Source: Ktedonobacter robiniae (GTDB lineage: Bacteria > Chloroflexota > Ktedonobacteria > Ktedonobacterales > Ktedonobacteraceae). Taken from it: a DNA stretch of 64,000 bases. The notes under the pieces were generated by a model that saw nothing but the letters and a program-made list of their open reading frames with translations, was not told the DNA's origin and did not search any database. Within the stretch, counting starts at the first letter, position 1; each line of letters starts with the position of its first letter. Location: the NCBI RefSeq assembly GCF_016587375.1, contig NZ_BNJG01000001.1, forward strand, positions 682,001-746,000, given 5' to 3'. Made by a program: the position numbers and the translations under genes. Positions 8,430-16,445 of this stretch are shown here, one piece after another.

Positions 8430-8930
8430 ATGAATGACGAACAGAATCAAGCACCTAATAATCTGGTGAAGGACCAGATTATTCCGGCCTTTACGCTGCC
8501 GGGACCCGATGGTATGCCGCATAGCCCCTGGGATTATAAGCAGCGCGAGCATCTACTGCTGCTCTTCATCCCCAGCCTCACCGATGCGCGGGCGCGAACA
8601 TGGCTCAGTGGCTTCGTGGAGCAGTACCGTGCCTTTCGCGATGAGATGTGTGCTATTCTAGCCATCACGCCTGATCCTGTTCTGAAAAACCTCCAGGTCC
8701 AGGAAGAGCTGCACCTGCCTTTTCCCCTGCTAGCCGATCCGCAAGGGAGCGTTATCGCACGCTATACGCAGTGGGAATCCGCCACACGCACACTGCTTCC
8801 AGGCGTGGTGCTGGCGGATCGCTATAACGCGCTTTATCAACAGGGCTTCACACAGGATGAAGAGGCTCGCCCCTCCATCGCAGAGCTATTGGCCGATCTC
8901 CGCTATATCAATACGCTCTGTACGCCCTGA
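8430..8930 (+). CDS. Peroxiredoxin-like (AhpC/TSA fold) protein lacking the peroxidatic cysteine
   Basis: 166 residues from ATG 8430, chosen because AAGGGAGAG lies 8 bases upstream; a GTG at 8403 would add nine residues without an SD. The AhpC/TSA-like order is visible: IPAFTLPGPDG, LLLLFIPSL, VLAITPDP-type strand and FPLLADPQGSVIARY. The strand that normally reads PxxxTxxC is FIPSLTDARA, with no cysteine; the only cysteines are in DEMCAI and near the C-terminus. It may bind substrates or partners without peroxidase activity, or use another cysteine. The PLP-enzyme gene follows 62 bases later. Confidence 0.75.
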   Translation: MNDEQNQAPNNLVKDQIIPAFTLPGPDGMPHSPWDYKQREHLLLLFIPSLTDARARTWLSGFVEQYRAFRDEMCAILAITPDPVLKNLQVQEELHLPFPLLADPQGSVIARYTQWESATRTLLPGVVLADRYNALYQQGFTQDEEARPSIAELLADLRYINTLCTP

Positions 8931-8992
8931 GAACACCGGCCCCCGGCGCTCCCGCCCGGTTATCGCTTCTACAGTAAAGAGGTTGCTTGCTC

Positions 8993-10213
8993 ATGACAGA
9001 CTACAATACTAACTGGCACCTGGACACACAACTCATCCATGAAGATCGGAGTGCACGCTCGCGCTACCAGACTGGCACACCAACCGTCCAGCCCATTCAC
9101 GCCAGCACGACCTATATCCACGAGAGTTGCGAGGCCCTGGACCAGGCCTTTAGCGGCAAGACGCCCGATGGGGACGCCGCCTTCGTCTACGCTCGCCAGG
9201 GCAATCCCAACGCCCAGACGCTTGAAGACGCCCTGGCCCGCGCCGAGCGAGGCGTAGGAGCCATCACCTTTGGCTCAGGCATGGCGGCCATCAATGCCGC
9301 GCTCATCACAGCAGGCCTGACCAGTGGGACCAAGATCCTGGCCTCCAAAGACCTCTACGGCCCCTCAATTGGCCTCTTGCAGGCCCACTACATCCCCAAT
9401 GGCGTTGAGGTCGTACTCAAAGATCTCTGCGTACCGGAGGTTGGAGCCATCATTCGCGAAGAGCAACCAGACGTTGTTTATTTAGAGACCATCTCCAACC
9501 CCCTGGTCAAGATCGCTGACCTCGACGCCATCAGCGCCGCCGCGCAAGAGGTCGGGGCCATTACCGTGATCGATAGTACATTCGCGACCCCCTATTTAAT
9601 TCGCCCACTCGAACACGGCTTTGACCTGGTCGTCCACAGCACTACCAAGTATATCAGCGGGCATGGAGATAGCACAGGTGGGGCCGTCATCAGCTCCAAG
9701 AACTCACTGATGGGAAACCTGCGCACCAACGCTAACCTGCTGGGCGCCATGCTCAGCCCCTTCGAGGCACACCTGACCATGCGCGGCCTGCGCACCCTGG
9801 CTCTACGCATGGAGCGCCATTGCAGCAACGCCAACCAGGCTGCGGCCTTCCTGAACGAGCATCCCGCCGTCGAGTGCGTCCACTTCCCCAGCCTCGCCAG
9901 CCACCCACAGCATGCGTTAGCAGAGCACCTCATTGGCCAGGGGCGCTATGGCGGCCTGCTCTCCTTCGAACTCAAGGAGCAGAGCCAGGAGGCCGTCTAT
10001 CGCTTTATGAACCGGCTCCAGCTCTGTCTACCTGCCACGAGCCTGGGCGATGTCTTCTCGCTCGTCAGCTACCCGCCCATGTCCTCGCACCGCACGCTCA
10101 GCGACAAGGAGCGCCGCAACCTGGGCATCAACCCCGGCTGCATCCGCCTCTCCGTTGGCATCGAGCACATCGACGACATCCTGAGTGATCTAGACCAGGC
10201 GTTGAGAGGGTAA
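8993..10213 (+). CDS. Cys/Met-metabolism PLP enzyme (cystathionine gamma-synthase / gamma-lyase family)
   Basis: 406 residues from ATG 8993 (a TTG two codons upstream is also open). It has the family pattern: YARQGNPN near the N-terminus, ITFGSGMAAINA, DSTFATPYLIRPLEHG, and the PLP-binding lysine in VVHSTTKYISGHGD. The C-terminal SLGDVFSLVSYP..SSHRTLS segment is typical of the class. Such enzymes form or cleave cystathionine, homocysteine or methionine via a PLP ketimine. Sequence alone does not separate MetB, MetC, MetY and methionine gamma-lyase. It may be co-transcribed with the peroxiredoxin-like gene; a strong hairpin follows at 10218. Confidence 0.88.
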   Translation: MTDYNTNWHLDTQLIHEDRSARSRYQTGTPTVQPIHASTTYIHESCEALDQAFSGKTPDGDAAFVYARQGNPNAQTLEDALARAERGVGAITFGSGMAAINAALITAGLTSGTKILASKDLYGPSIGLLQAHYIPNGVEVVLKDLCVPEVGAIIREEQPDVVYLETISNPLVKIADLDAISAAAQEVGAITVIDSTFATPYLIRPLEHGFDLVVHSTTKYISGHGDSTGGAVISSKNSLMGNLRTNANLLGAMLSPFEAHLTMRGLRTLALRMERHCSNANQAAAFLNEHPAVECVHFPSLASHPQHALAEHLIGQGRYGGLLSFELKEQSQEAVYRFMNRLQLCLPATSLGDVFSLVSYPPMSSHRTLSDKERRNLGINPGCIRLSVGIEHIDDILSDLDQALRG

Positions 10214-10217
10214 AAGT

Positions 10218-10277
10218 GTACAAAAAGAAGAAAAGGAGCGTAGGGCGTGCCCTACGCTCCTTTTCTTCTTTTTGTAC
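10218..10277. terminator. Long perfect hairpin between convergent genes
   Basis: A 29-base arm (10218-10246) and its perfect complement (10249-10277) leave a two-base loop. The arms contain AAAAAGAAGAAAAGGAGC, so the plus-strand RNA ends in a pyrimidine-rich strand (CTTTTCTTCTTTTTG) that can act as a U-tract. It separates the convergent PLP-enzyme and BON genes. Confidence 0.8.
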
Positions 10278-10283
10278 TGATAG

Positions 10284-11285
10284 TTATTTGGTGTGGCGAA
10301 TATATTTGCCGGGGATCTGGTCCTGGGTCTCCTGGCTTTCGGTGCTGGAGAGGACATAGAGCATGGAGGTGGCGGGATTGACCCGCAACTCGTTCTCTAC
10401 GGAGCGCACGCCGGGGAACTTGCTGGCAATCTCTTCAGCGGACTGCTTCTGTGCCTCGTTGTGGACGCTACCGCTCAGGCGGACGTTGCCCAGGCGTGGA
10501 TAGACGCCAATCGGCAACTCCTGCGTGCGGGGATCATGCGCCATGGCCATCGCAAGCTGGCTGGCCAGCGTATCATCAGCCACCAGGCGATTCTTGATCT
10601 CCAGCAGGCCAGGGACACCTAGGGCCTGGTTGGTGACAACATCGGAGCGCAGCGAGCTAGAGATGTTGCCCTCCAGGTAGAGCACGCTATCGAGCACAAG
10701 GATATCCATGCCCTTGAAGTCTATATGGAGCGGCCCCAGCTCGAAGAGAATCTCTTCAACCTCGTTCTGAAGCTCGCCATCGGGGCGATAGTTCGGTAGG
10801 CTCTGCAAGGTAGCCTCGGGCAGCGAGGCCTCGATGCGACCGCTCTCCAGGCGCGAGAGATAGCGTCTCGCCAGCAGTACGTCCTGCCCCTTCAGGCTCT
10901 TGGCGACCACGTAGGCCAGTTCGCCACTGCCAGGATGCACGGCGATCAGGTAGAGTGCGCCCGTCGAACCCGATTCGCTATGATGCACCTGCGAACGGCT
11001 ATCGAACATAGCGGCGCCGGGGGCCTCTTTGCGCGCCTGCTCCAGCTCATCACGCGAAATAGTCAGGTTGACGCCATTGCTGGAGGCGCTCGCGACCGTG
11101 TTGAAGGGCACATAGACGGTGCGGCCCATAAAGCGACCTAAGCGCACACCCAGCACAATGGCCCGCCAATCTCGGGCATCAAAGCCTATATGGGTCAGCG
11201 TCCCACTCTCACCATCGGAGCAATAGACCTTGCTGCCAAAAATAAATTTCTGCATCTCAGAGATTGATGTCGTCGTCGTTTCCAT
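10284..11285 (-). CDS. Protein with PRC-barrel-like repeats and BON domains
   Basis: 333 residues. The first two thirds hold PRC-barrel-like beta segments (FIFGSKVYCSDGESGTL near residue 14; GRTVYVPFNTV) with a second similar region around 100-150. The C-terminal part has BON-type patterns: LRSDVVTNQALG, then the long stretch with LPIGVYPRLGNVRLSGSV and AEEIASKFPGVRSVENEL. BON domains bind phospholipid or mediate protein contacts in the envelope; there is no signal peptide, so a cytoplasmic or membrane-surface role is more likely. AGGA lies 10 bases before the ATG. Function unknown; a stress or membrane-integrity role is inference. Confidence 0.7.
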   Translation of the reverse strand: METTTTSISEMQKFIFGSKVYCSDGESGTLTHIGFDARDWRAIVLGVRLGRFMGRTVYVPFNTVASASSNGVNLTISRDELEQARKEAPGAAMFDSRSQVHHSESGSTGALYLIAVHPGSGELAYVVAKSLKGQDVLLARRYLSRLESGRIEASLPEATLQSLPNYRPDGELQNEVEEILFELGPLHIDFKGMDILVLDSVLYLEGNISSSLRSDVVTNQALGVPGLLEIKNRLVADDTLASQLAMAMAHDPRTQELPIGVYPRLGNVRLSGSVHNEAQKQSAEEIASKFPGVRSVENELRVNPATSMLYVLSSTESQETQDQIPGKYIRHTK

Positions 11286-11343
11286 AAAACATTATTCCTG
11301 CTTTATTATGTAAGATACTCTCAGCGCCTGCGACGCTTCTCAG

Positions 11344-11402
11344 GGGGTATGGTATGTGGTGAGCAAAGACCAGTGGCCTTTGCTCACCACATACCATACC
11401 CC
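11344..11402. terminator. Long perfect inverted repeat in the BON gene upstream region
   Basis: Arms GGGGTATGGTATGTGGTGAG... (11344-11368) and its complement (11378-11402) are perfect over 25 bases, with a 9-base loop. It lies upstream of the BON gene and about 230 bases after the DUF4126 gene stop, so it may end transcription from that side. A GC-rich box (AGCGCCTGCGACGCT, 11322-11336) sits directly beside it, as beside several other palindromes in the window. Confidence 0.55.
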
Positions 11403-11548
11403 GCGAGCCACATAGTGATGAGAAACCTTGAGGTAGATACACTTTTCTAAAGTATACAACAAACAATGTCAGTGAACATTAGTAATTGCTCACTGACACA
11501 TTCATCAGATCTACTATCTAGTACACGTTTCTCAGCTACATTTGGGTG

Positions 11549-11603
11549 AATGATGTGGAGAGCCCCTGGCGGCCTATGACCGCCAGGGGCTCTCCACATC
11601 ATT
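11549..11603. terminator. Long perfect inverted repeat, probable terminator of the DUF4126 gene
   Basis: A 24-base arm (11549-11572) pairs perfectly with 11580-11603. It ends 30 bases beyond the stop of the minus-strand gene at 11634. An inverted GC-rich box (GCGAGCGCCGCTGGCGCGA, about 11611-11629) lies between gene and palindrome. The rest of 11403-11548 shows nothing clear. Confidence 0.6.
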
Positions 11604-11633
11604 TACTCAAGCGAGCGCCGCTGGCGCGAGAAG

Positions 11634-12230
11634 TCACACCGACGACATGGTTTTGGCCTGCTGGCGACGCTGGCGGCGCGCTCGCAGCCGCTTCACGATC
11701 TTCGTGCCTACAAAGATGAAGAGCGCAAGACAGAGCACAACAATCACGACCATCACCGTAGGCGCCAGCAGCGAGAGTATGACCGAGATGACCATCCCTA
11801 TGTCTTCCAGGATACTGATCCCGATGTTGAGAAAACCCGCCGTTCCCACGGTTGAGGCAGCACGTGTGGTGGCCTTGGTCGCGTGCGTCACGCCCGCGAT
11901 ACTCCCCCCCACGATCAGTGGGATCGCCAGGGCAGCCCCGGAAGTATGACCAGAGGCGGCCGCGGCCACCAGCGCGCCCGCGATGGGACGCACTATGGTA
12001 TGAATGATATCCCAGACATGATCCACACCAGGGATTTTATCCGCGAAGAGATCGGCCAGAGCCAGGATGGCCAGCGCGATCATAAACCAGTCGCTTGTGA
12101 TATACGCAAAGTCAGGATTAACTCTGTACAGATGAAAGAAACGCGCCGCGATCGCGTACGACAGGAGTGGCATATAGGCGTTAATGCCCGATGAGAAGGC
12201 CAGGCCAATGCCAGACGCTGTAATATCCAT
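11634..12230 (-). CDS. DUF4126-like integral membrane protein
   Basis: 198 residues with about five hydrophobic helices: the N-terminal GIGLAFSSGINAYMPLLSYA, one after YITSDW (FMIALAILALADLFA), the IVRPIAGALVAAAASG and AIPLIVGGSIAGVTHATKA segments, and a long C-terminal helix (VMVVIVVLCLALFIFVG) followed by a strongly basic cytoplasmic tail (KRLRARRQRRQQAK). The G-A-Y-x-P start and the central glycine/alanine-rich region match DUF4126. Function unknown. GAGG lies six bases before ATG. It lies between hairpins and is probably monocistronic. Confidence 0.7.
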   Translation of the reverse strand: MDITASGIGLAFSSGINAYMPLLSYAIAARFFHLYRVNPDFAYITSDWFMIALAILALADLFADKIPGVDHVWDIIHTIVRPIAGALVAAAASGHTSGAALAIPLIVGGSIAGVTHATKATTRAASTVGTAGFLNIGISILEDIGMVISVILSLLAPTVMVVIVVLCLALFIFVGTKIVKRLRARRQRRQQAKTMSSV

Positions 12231-12349
12231 GCATTCCTCTTGATGAATCAGTTATGAAAGCTTGATGCAAAAACCACAACACCCGAATAAAGATTCTATG
12301 TATAAGGACGCACAAATGTTCCATGGATCAAATCTGACAGCTTAAGCAA

Positions 12350-13729
12350 CTACACATGCAAATGCTGTAGCGCTTCACGAGGGCCAAAAATGCTCTCCAG
12401 GGCTTTAGGAGCGTAACGCGCCACAATCTCCTCGGTAATCGCGTTGGCACGACAGATCTCACCAAACATGCTGGCGCTGCGCCGGGGCGTACGCCGCTGC
12501 GTTCGAGGGTCCAGGTCGATCAGGCCAAAGCGCACATGCCAGCCATTATTCCACTCAAAATTGTCCACCAGAGACCAGTAGAAGTAGCCCTTCACCGGGA
12601 TGCCATCCTGAATGGCTCGATGCGCCTGCGCCAGGTGCTCCAGAATCGCGGCTGGTCGCCGATCATCGCGGGCATCGCAGAAGCCATTTTCGCTGATGTA
12701 CAGCGGCTTATTGCCACGCGTGCGCCGATAGACCTCGTACAGGACGCGATACATCCCCTCGGGATAGATCTCACCGAAATGGCCATCCAGCCCCTCGTCA
12801 TTGCAGACCGCGCCCGGGCGGATCGAGCGCCTGCCAAAGGCATCGCTCGTCGCGCCTGGATCGAAGCTCACCAGTTCGCGGGTATAGTAGTTGACCCCGT
12901 GATAGTCGCGGGCGCCTGTCGCGCGCCGGATACCTGGCGTAAGCAAGTTCCAGGGGAAGGCATAGCGGCCCTCCTCTGCGAGCTTGAGCGCGTTCCAGTT
13001 GAAGAAGGAGTCCTGCACGCCTGCCACGGCGTGATCGAGTGGAGAGAGAAAGAAGGCAGGATCGAGGAGGCGGTAATGTAGGCAGTAGCCAATGCGCGCC
13101 TGGGGCTGGTGCAGCCGTATGGCGTAGAAGGCCTCTACATGGGCGCGCATGAGGTTATGCAGGACACGCAAGGCGCGCAGCAGATCGCGCTCACCCGGCG
13201 GAAACTCGCCCATCTGGTACCCCTGAACCGCGTAGACGTTTGGCTCATTCAGCGTCACCCAGAAGTCGCAGAGGTCTTTCAGCGCTCGGGTCACATAGTT
13301 GACATAGCGCAGGAAGTAGCGCACATTCTCACCACGCGTAAAGCCGCCACGCTCCGCGAACCAGAGCGGCTCGGTAAAGTGGTGTAGCGTCACTACGGGC
13401 GTCATATTGCGGCGGCGCAGATCCTGAAGCATCTCGCGATAGCGCTCAAGCGCCGAGCTATCCCATACTCCCTCGCGAGGCTCGATACGGCTCCACTCCA
13501 GGCTCAAGCGTAGCGCGTTATTCTCCATCTGTTCCGCCAGCTCAAAATCCTGCTCGGCGTTCTCCCACCAGTTGGCAGCCTGCCCACACTCCTCGCCACT
13601 GAGGATGTGGCCCTGCTGCTCCCAGCGATACCACTGGTTATTGACATTGCCTCCCTCGCACTGGTGCGACGAGGAGGCGGTCCCCCACAAAAAGCCTTTG
13701 GGGAAGCGCAACTCACGTTGTTTCGCCAT
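12350..13729 (-). CDS. Glycoside hydrolase family 1 beta-glycosidase
   Basis: Hydrolyses terminal beta-linked sugars by the retaining mechanism. About 459 residues. Family landmarks: FPKGFLWGTASSSHQCEG at the N-terminus, LEWSRIEP, VTLHHFTEPLW, the acid/base glutamate in TLNEPN, and the nucleophile in YISENGF, followed by GYFYWSLVDNFEWNNGW. Start taken at 13729 or the adjacent ATG at 13732, because GGAGAGGG lies just upstream; the open frame runs further without an SD. No signal peptide, so cytoplasmic. Substrate (gluco-, galacto- or fuco-side) not predictable. No sugar transporter is adjacent. Confidence 0.92.
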   Translation of the reverse strand: MAKQRELRFPKGFLWGTASSSHQCEGGNVNNQWYRWEQQGHILSGEECGQAANWWENAEQDFELAEQMENNALRLSLEWSRIEPREGVWDSSALERYREMLQDLRRRNMTPVVTLHHFTEPLWFAERGGFTRGENVRYFLRYVNYVTRALKDLCDFWVTLNEPNVYAVQGYQMGEFPPGERDLLRALRVLHNLMRAHVEAFYAIRLHQPQARIGYCLHYRLLDPAFFLSPLDHAVAGVQDSFFNWNALKLAEEGRYAFPWNLLTPGIRRATGARDYHGVNYYTRELVSFDPGATSDAFGRRSIRPGAVCNDEGLDGHFGEIYPEGMYRVLYEVYRRTRGNKPLYISENGFCDARDDRRPAAILEHLAQAHRAIQDGIPVKGYFYWSLVDNFEWNNGWHVRFGLIDLDPRTQRRTPRRSASMFGEICRANAITEEIVARYAPKALESIFGPREALQHLHV

Positions 13730-13926
13730 CATAACCCTCTCCGACTTTGGCGGCCCGCTACTTACGTACGCGGATACTAGCATCTACCACTAACGGGCTG
13801 ACAGGCAATTCTTCTTTATCCTACCATGATACACGAATGGATGCCTGCTCTTGCCTCACTTCTTCACGACCATTTTCCTCATATGATACCAGATGCACGA
13901 AATTCACTCTACAAAATACGTGGGTT

Positions 13927-14008
13927 GTTTCTTAGGACGCAAAGACGCCAGAGGGCCGATTCCCCCATGGGGGAATCGGCCCTCTGGCGTCTTTGCGTCC
14001 TAAGAAAC
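13927..14008. terminator. 82-bp perfect palindrome at the end of the nuo-like operon
   Basis: Every base from 13927 to 14008 matches its reverse complement, with centre CCCCCATGGGGG, so there is no loop at all. It begins five bases beyond the stop codon (14013-14015) of the minus-strand NuoG-GltD gene. It is the longest of the window's palindromes. As RNA it would form a very stable hairpin that could end or protect the transcript. Confidence 0.8.
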
Positions 14009-14012
14009 TCTC

Positions 14013-16418
14013 TTATTCGCGGATGCCGCGGGCGGGCAGCGGGCGAACCAGCGGGCTCATGACGGGCAGGCTCTTCTTGCTGCGGGGTAGACGCTGGCGG
14101 ACCAGGTAGCTGGGAGCCTGGGCCAGGTCTTGCTTCTCCAGGGTCACGTCCTCACCGAAGCGGTTGAAGAACGAGAGCTCGAAGTTGGGGGTCTCACCCA
14201 GCGCACCGTGAGGGCAGACCTCGACGCAGTCACCGCAGAAGATACAGCGGTCCAGCGCGAAGGAGTAGCGTGTCAGGTGGCGCTCGGCCATCATCAGCGA
14301 ACCAGTTGGGCAGACCTGGACACAGGCGCCACAGGAGACACAGTCGGTGTCATGCAGGCTGACATTGAACGGCGTCGAGACGATGGTATCAAAACCCTTA
14401 CCAAACATACCGTAGCAGTCGGGGCCGATAACGTCGTGACAGACGCGAACACACTGCGTACAGTTGATGCACTTGTTGGGATCGCGCAAGATGAAGCTGT
14501 GCGAGAGATCCGTCTCGTAGTCATGGTAGTCGGTCGGCTCGCCGTCATGGAAACGGTTATCGGCCAGGCCATGCTCGATACTGTAGCGCTGAAGGTCACA
14601 CTGGCCAGCAGCCGGACAGGCACACTGGAGACAGCGGGCGGCCTCGCGCTGGGCCTGCTCCTGCACATACCCAGACTCAATAATCTTGAAATTGCGCTTG
14701 CGCTCCTCATAGGGGAGCATCGGCATCTTGACCTTAGGCTCGACCGGCTTGTAGGGCACGATGTCGAAGAGGTCGGGCTTGCGCTCCTCCAGCTCCAGGC
14801 GGCGGGAGACCTCGTCCATGTCCTCACCCATCAGGAAGGCATGCATTGAGCGCGCACCCAGTTTGCCCTGAGCGATACACTCAATGACGGTCTTGGCACC
14901 CATCTGACAGTCACCACCGGCAAAGACACCGTGGCGATCTGTCATGAAGTTATGGGGATTGGTCTGGATCGTGCTCCACTTGGTCCACTTCACACCCGAC
15001 TTGGAGTCAAGCACGCGCTCATCGGGCTTCTGACCGATGGCCGGGACGACCGTGTTACAACCAACGATGAACTCGGAGCCGGGAACGGGAACCGGGCGGC
15101 GGCGGCCACTGGCATCTGGTTCGCCCAGCTTGTTACGCTGGAACTCCACGCCCTTGACCTTGCCATTCTCGGTGATGATGCGCGTCTGGCTCACATAGAG
15201 CTGCAGATGCGTACCCTCGGCCTCACCATCCTCAACCTCTTCTTCAGTCGCGCCCATCTCACTACGACCGCGGCGGTACATGGTGTGGACCTTCGCGCCC
15301 AGGCGCAGCGAGGTACGGGTACAGTCGAAGGCGGTGAAACCACCACCGATGACAACAACCTCGTCGTTCTCGCGTACGGGAACGAACTTACCCTCGACCT
15401 TTTCACCCAGGAAGGCGATAGCGTTAACCACGCCCTCGGCATCCTCACCCTCGATCTTCAGCGGATTACTGGTCCAGGCACCGATCGCCAGGTAGATGGC
15501 GTCGTAGCCCAGGGCAAAGAGGTCATCTACCGTGAAGTCTTTGCCAAGCTCGACATTAAACTGGATCTCGGCACCCAGGTCGAGTACATGCTGCAGCTCG
15601 CGATCCATCATATCCTTCTGCAAGCGATATTCAGGAATGCCATAACGCAACATACCACCAGCCTGTGGCTGCTTGTCGAAGATCTTGACCTGGTGGCCGC
15701 GCAGGGCCAGGTAGTAGGCGCAGGCCATACCAGCCGGGCCAGCACCGATGACCGCGACCTTCTTGCCGGTGGCTGGATCCTTCTCGTAGGGCACGGGAGG
15801 ATCAAGCAGGCAGGTCTCAGCGGCATGACCATGCATGCGACAGATAGCGATCTCTTCCTCGACCAGCGCGCGGCGGCAGCCCTTCTGACAGGGAGCTGGG
15901 CAGACCAGGCCCAGGATATAGGGGAAGGGCAGCACCTCTTTAACCAGGCGTGCGGCCTCTTTCATCGAACCCTGCGCGATCAGCTCCAGGTAACCAGGGA
16001 TATCGATGTGAGTTGGGCACTCGACCTGGCAGGGAGGCTGACAGTAGGCATTGTGGTCGGAGAGCATCATCTCCAGGTTGGTACGGCGAATGTGGAAGAG
16101 CTCATCCGAGTTCGTCGTCACCATCATGCCGGGCTGAGCAGGCGTGTTACATGAGGGCAGAGGCCGGTCGACGCCATCAATGTGCACCAGGCACATGCGG
16201 CAGGCCGAGGTCGGCTCTAGCTTCTCATCATTACACAGATTAGGGATATCTTCAATCCCATTATCAATCGCCACACTCAGGATGGTCTGGCCTTCGTAAG
16301 CCTGCATGACCTTGCCATCAATGGTCAGGGTAAAACTAGGATGGCCGACCTCGTTACGAACGAGAGGTGTCTGCTCCCGAGTGCTGACAGAAAAATTATC
16401 TCTAATTGTAATTGCCAT
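14013..16418 (-). CDS. NuoG N-terminus / GltD-like flavoprotein / multi-ferredoxin fusion
   Basis: 801 residues, in order: a [2Fe-2S] ferredoxin domain (cysteines in LCNDE, SACRMCLVHI, PSCNTP, about 40-90), the NuoG His-Cys region (HIRRTN...YCQPPCQVEC), a glutamate-synthase-small-subunit Fe-S domain (LVCPAPCQKGCRR), an FAD/NAD(P) oxidoreductase with two Rossmann fingerprints (VIGAGPAGMACAYYL and VIGGGFTAFDCTRTS), and a C-terminal cluster region with CINCTQCVRVC, CVSCGACVQVCPTG and CIFCGDCVEVCPHG. It resembles the NAD(P)H-handling subunits of bifurcating or NuoEFG-like complexes. Last gene of the operon, 27 bases behind the NuoF-like gene. It likely exchanges electrons between NAD(P)H and the Fe-S chain; the partner is unknown. 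Confidence 0.88.
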   Translation of the reverse strand: MAITIRDNFSVSTREQTPLVRNEVGHPSFTLTIDGKVMQAYEGQTILSVAIDNGIEDIPNLCNDEKLEPTSACRMCLVHIDGVDRPLPSCNTPAQPGMMVTTNSDELFHIRRTNLEMMLSDHNAYCQPPCQVECPTHIDIPGYLELIAQGSMKEAARLVKEVLPFPYILGLVCPAPCQKGCRRALVEEEIAICRMHGHAAETCLLDPPVPYEKDPATGKKVAVIGAGPAGMACAYYLALRGHQVKIFDKQPQAGGMLRYGIPEYRLQKDMMDRELQHVLDLGAEIQFNVELGKDFTVDDLFALGYDAIYLAIGAWTSNPLKIEGEDAEGVVNAIAFLGEKVEGKFVPVRENDEVVVIGGGFTAFDCTRTSLRLGAKVHTMYRRGRSEMGATEEEVEDGEAEGTHLQLYVSQTRIITENGKVKGVEFQRNKLGEPDASGRRRPVPVPGSEFIVGCNTVVPAIGQKPDERVLDSKSGVKWTKWSTIQTNPHNFMTDRHGVFAGGDCQMGAKTVIECIAQGKLGARSMHAFLMGEDMDEVSRRLELEERKPDLFDIVPYKPVEPKVKMPMLPYEERKRNFKIIESGYVQEQAQREAARCLQCACPAAGQCDLQRYSIEHGLADNRFHDGEPTDYHDYETDLSHSFILRDPNKCINCTQCVRVCHDVIGPDCYGMFGKGFDTIVSTPFNVSLHDTDCVSCGACVQVCPTGSLMMAERHLTRYSFALDRCIFCGDCVEVCPHGALGETPNFELSFFNRFGEDVTLEKQDLAQAPSYLVRQRLPRSKKSLPVMSPLVRPLPARGIRE

Positions 16419-16445
16419 GAATACTTATCCTCTTCGCATCGCTGA

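Noticed and set aside
14130..16154. Long plus-strand frames (239 and 407 codons) opposite the NuoG-GltD gene
   Set aside because: Antisense shadows of a GC-rich gene; the minus-strand protein has many conserved motifs, the plus-strand ones none.
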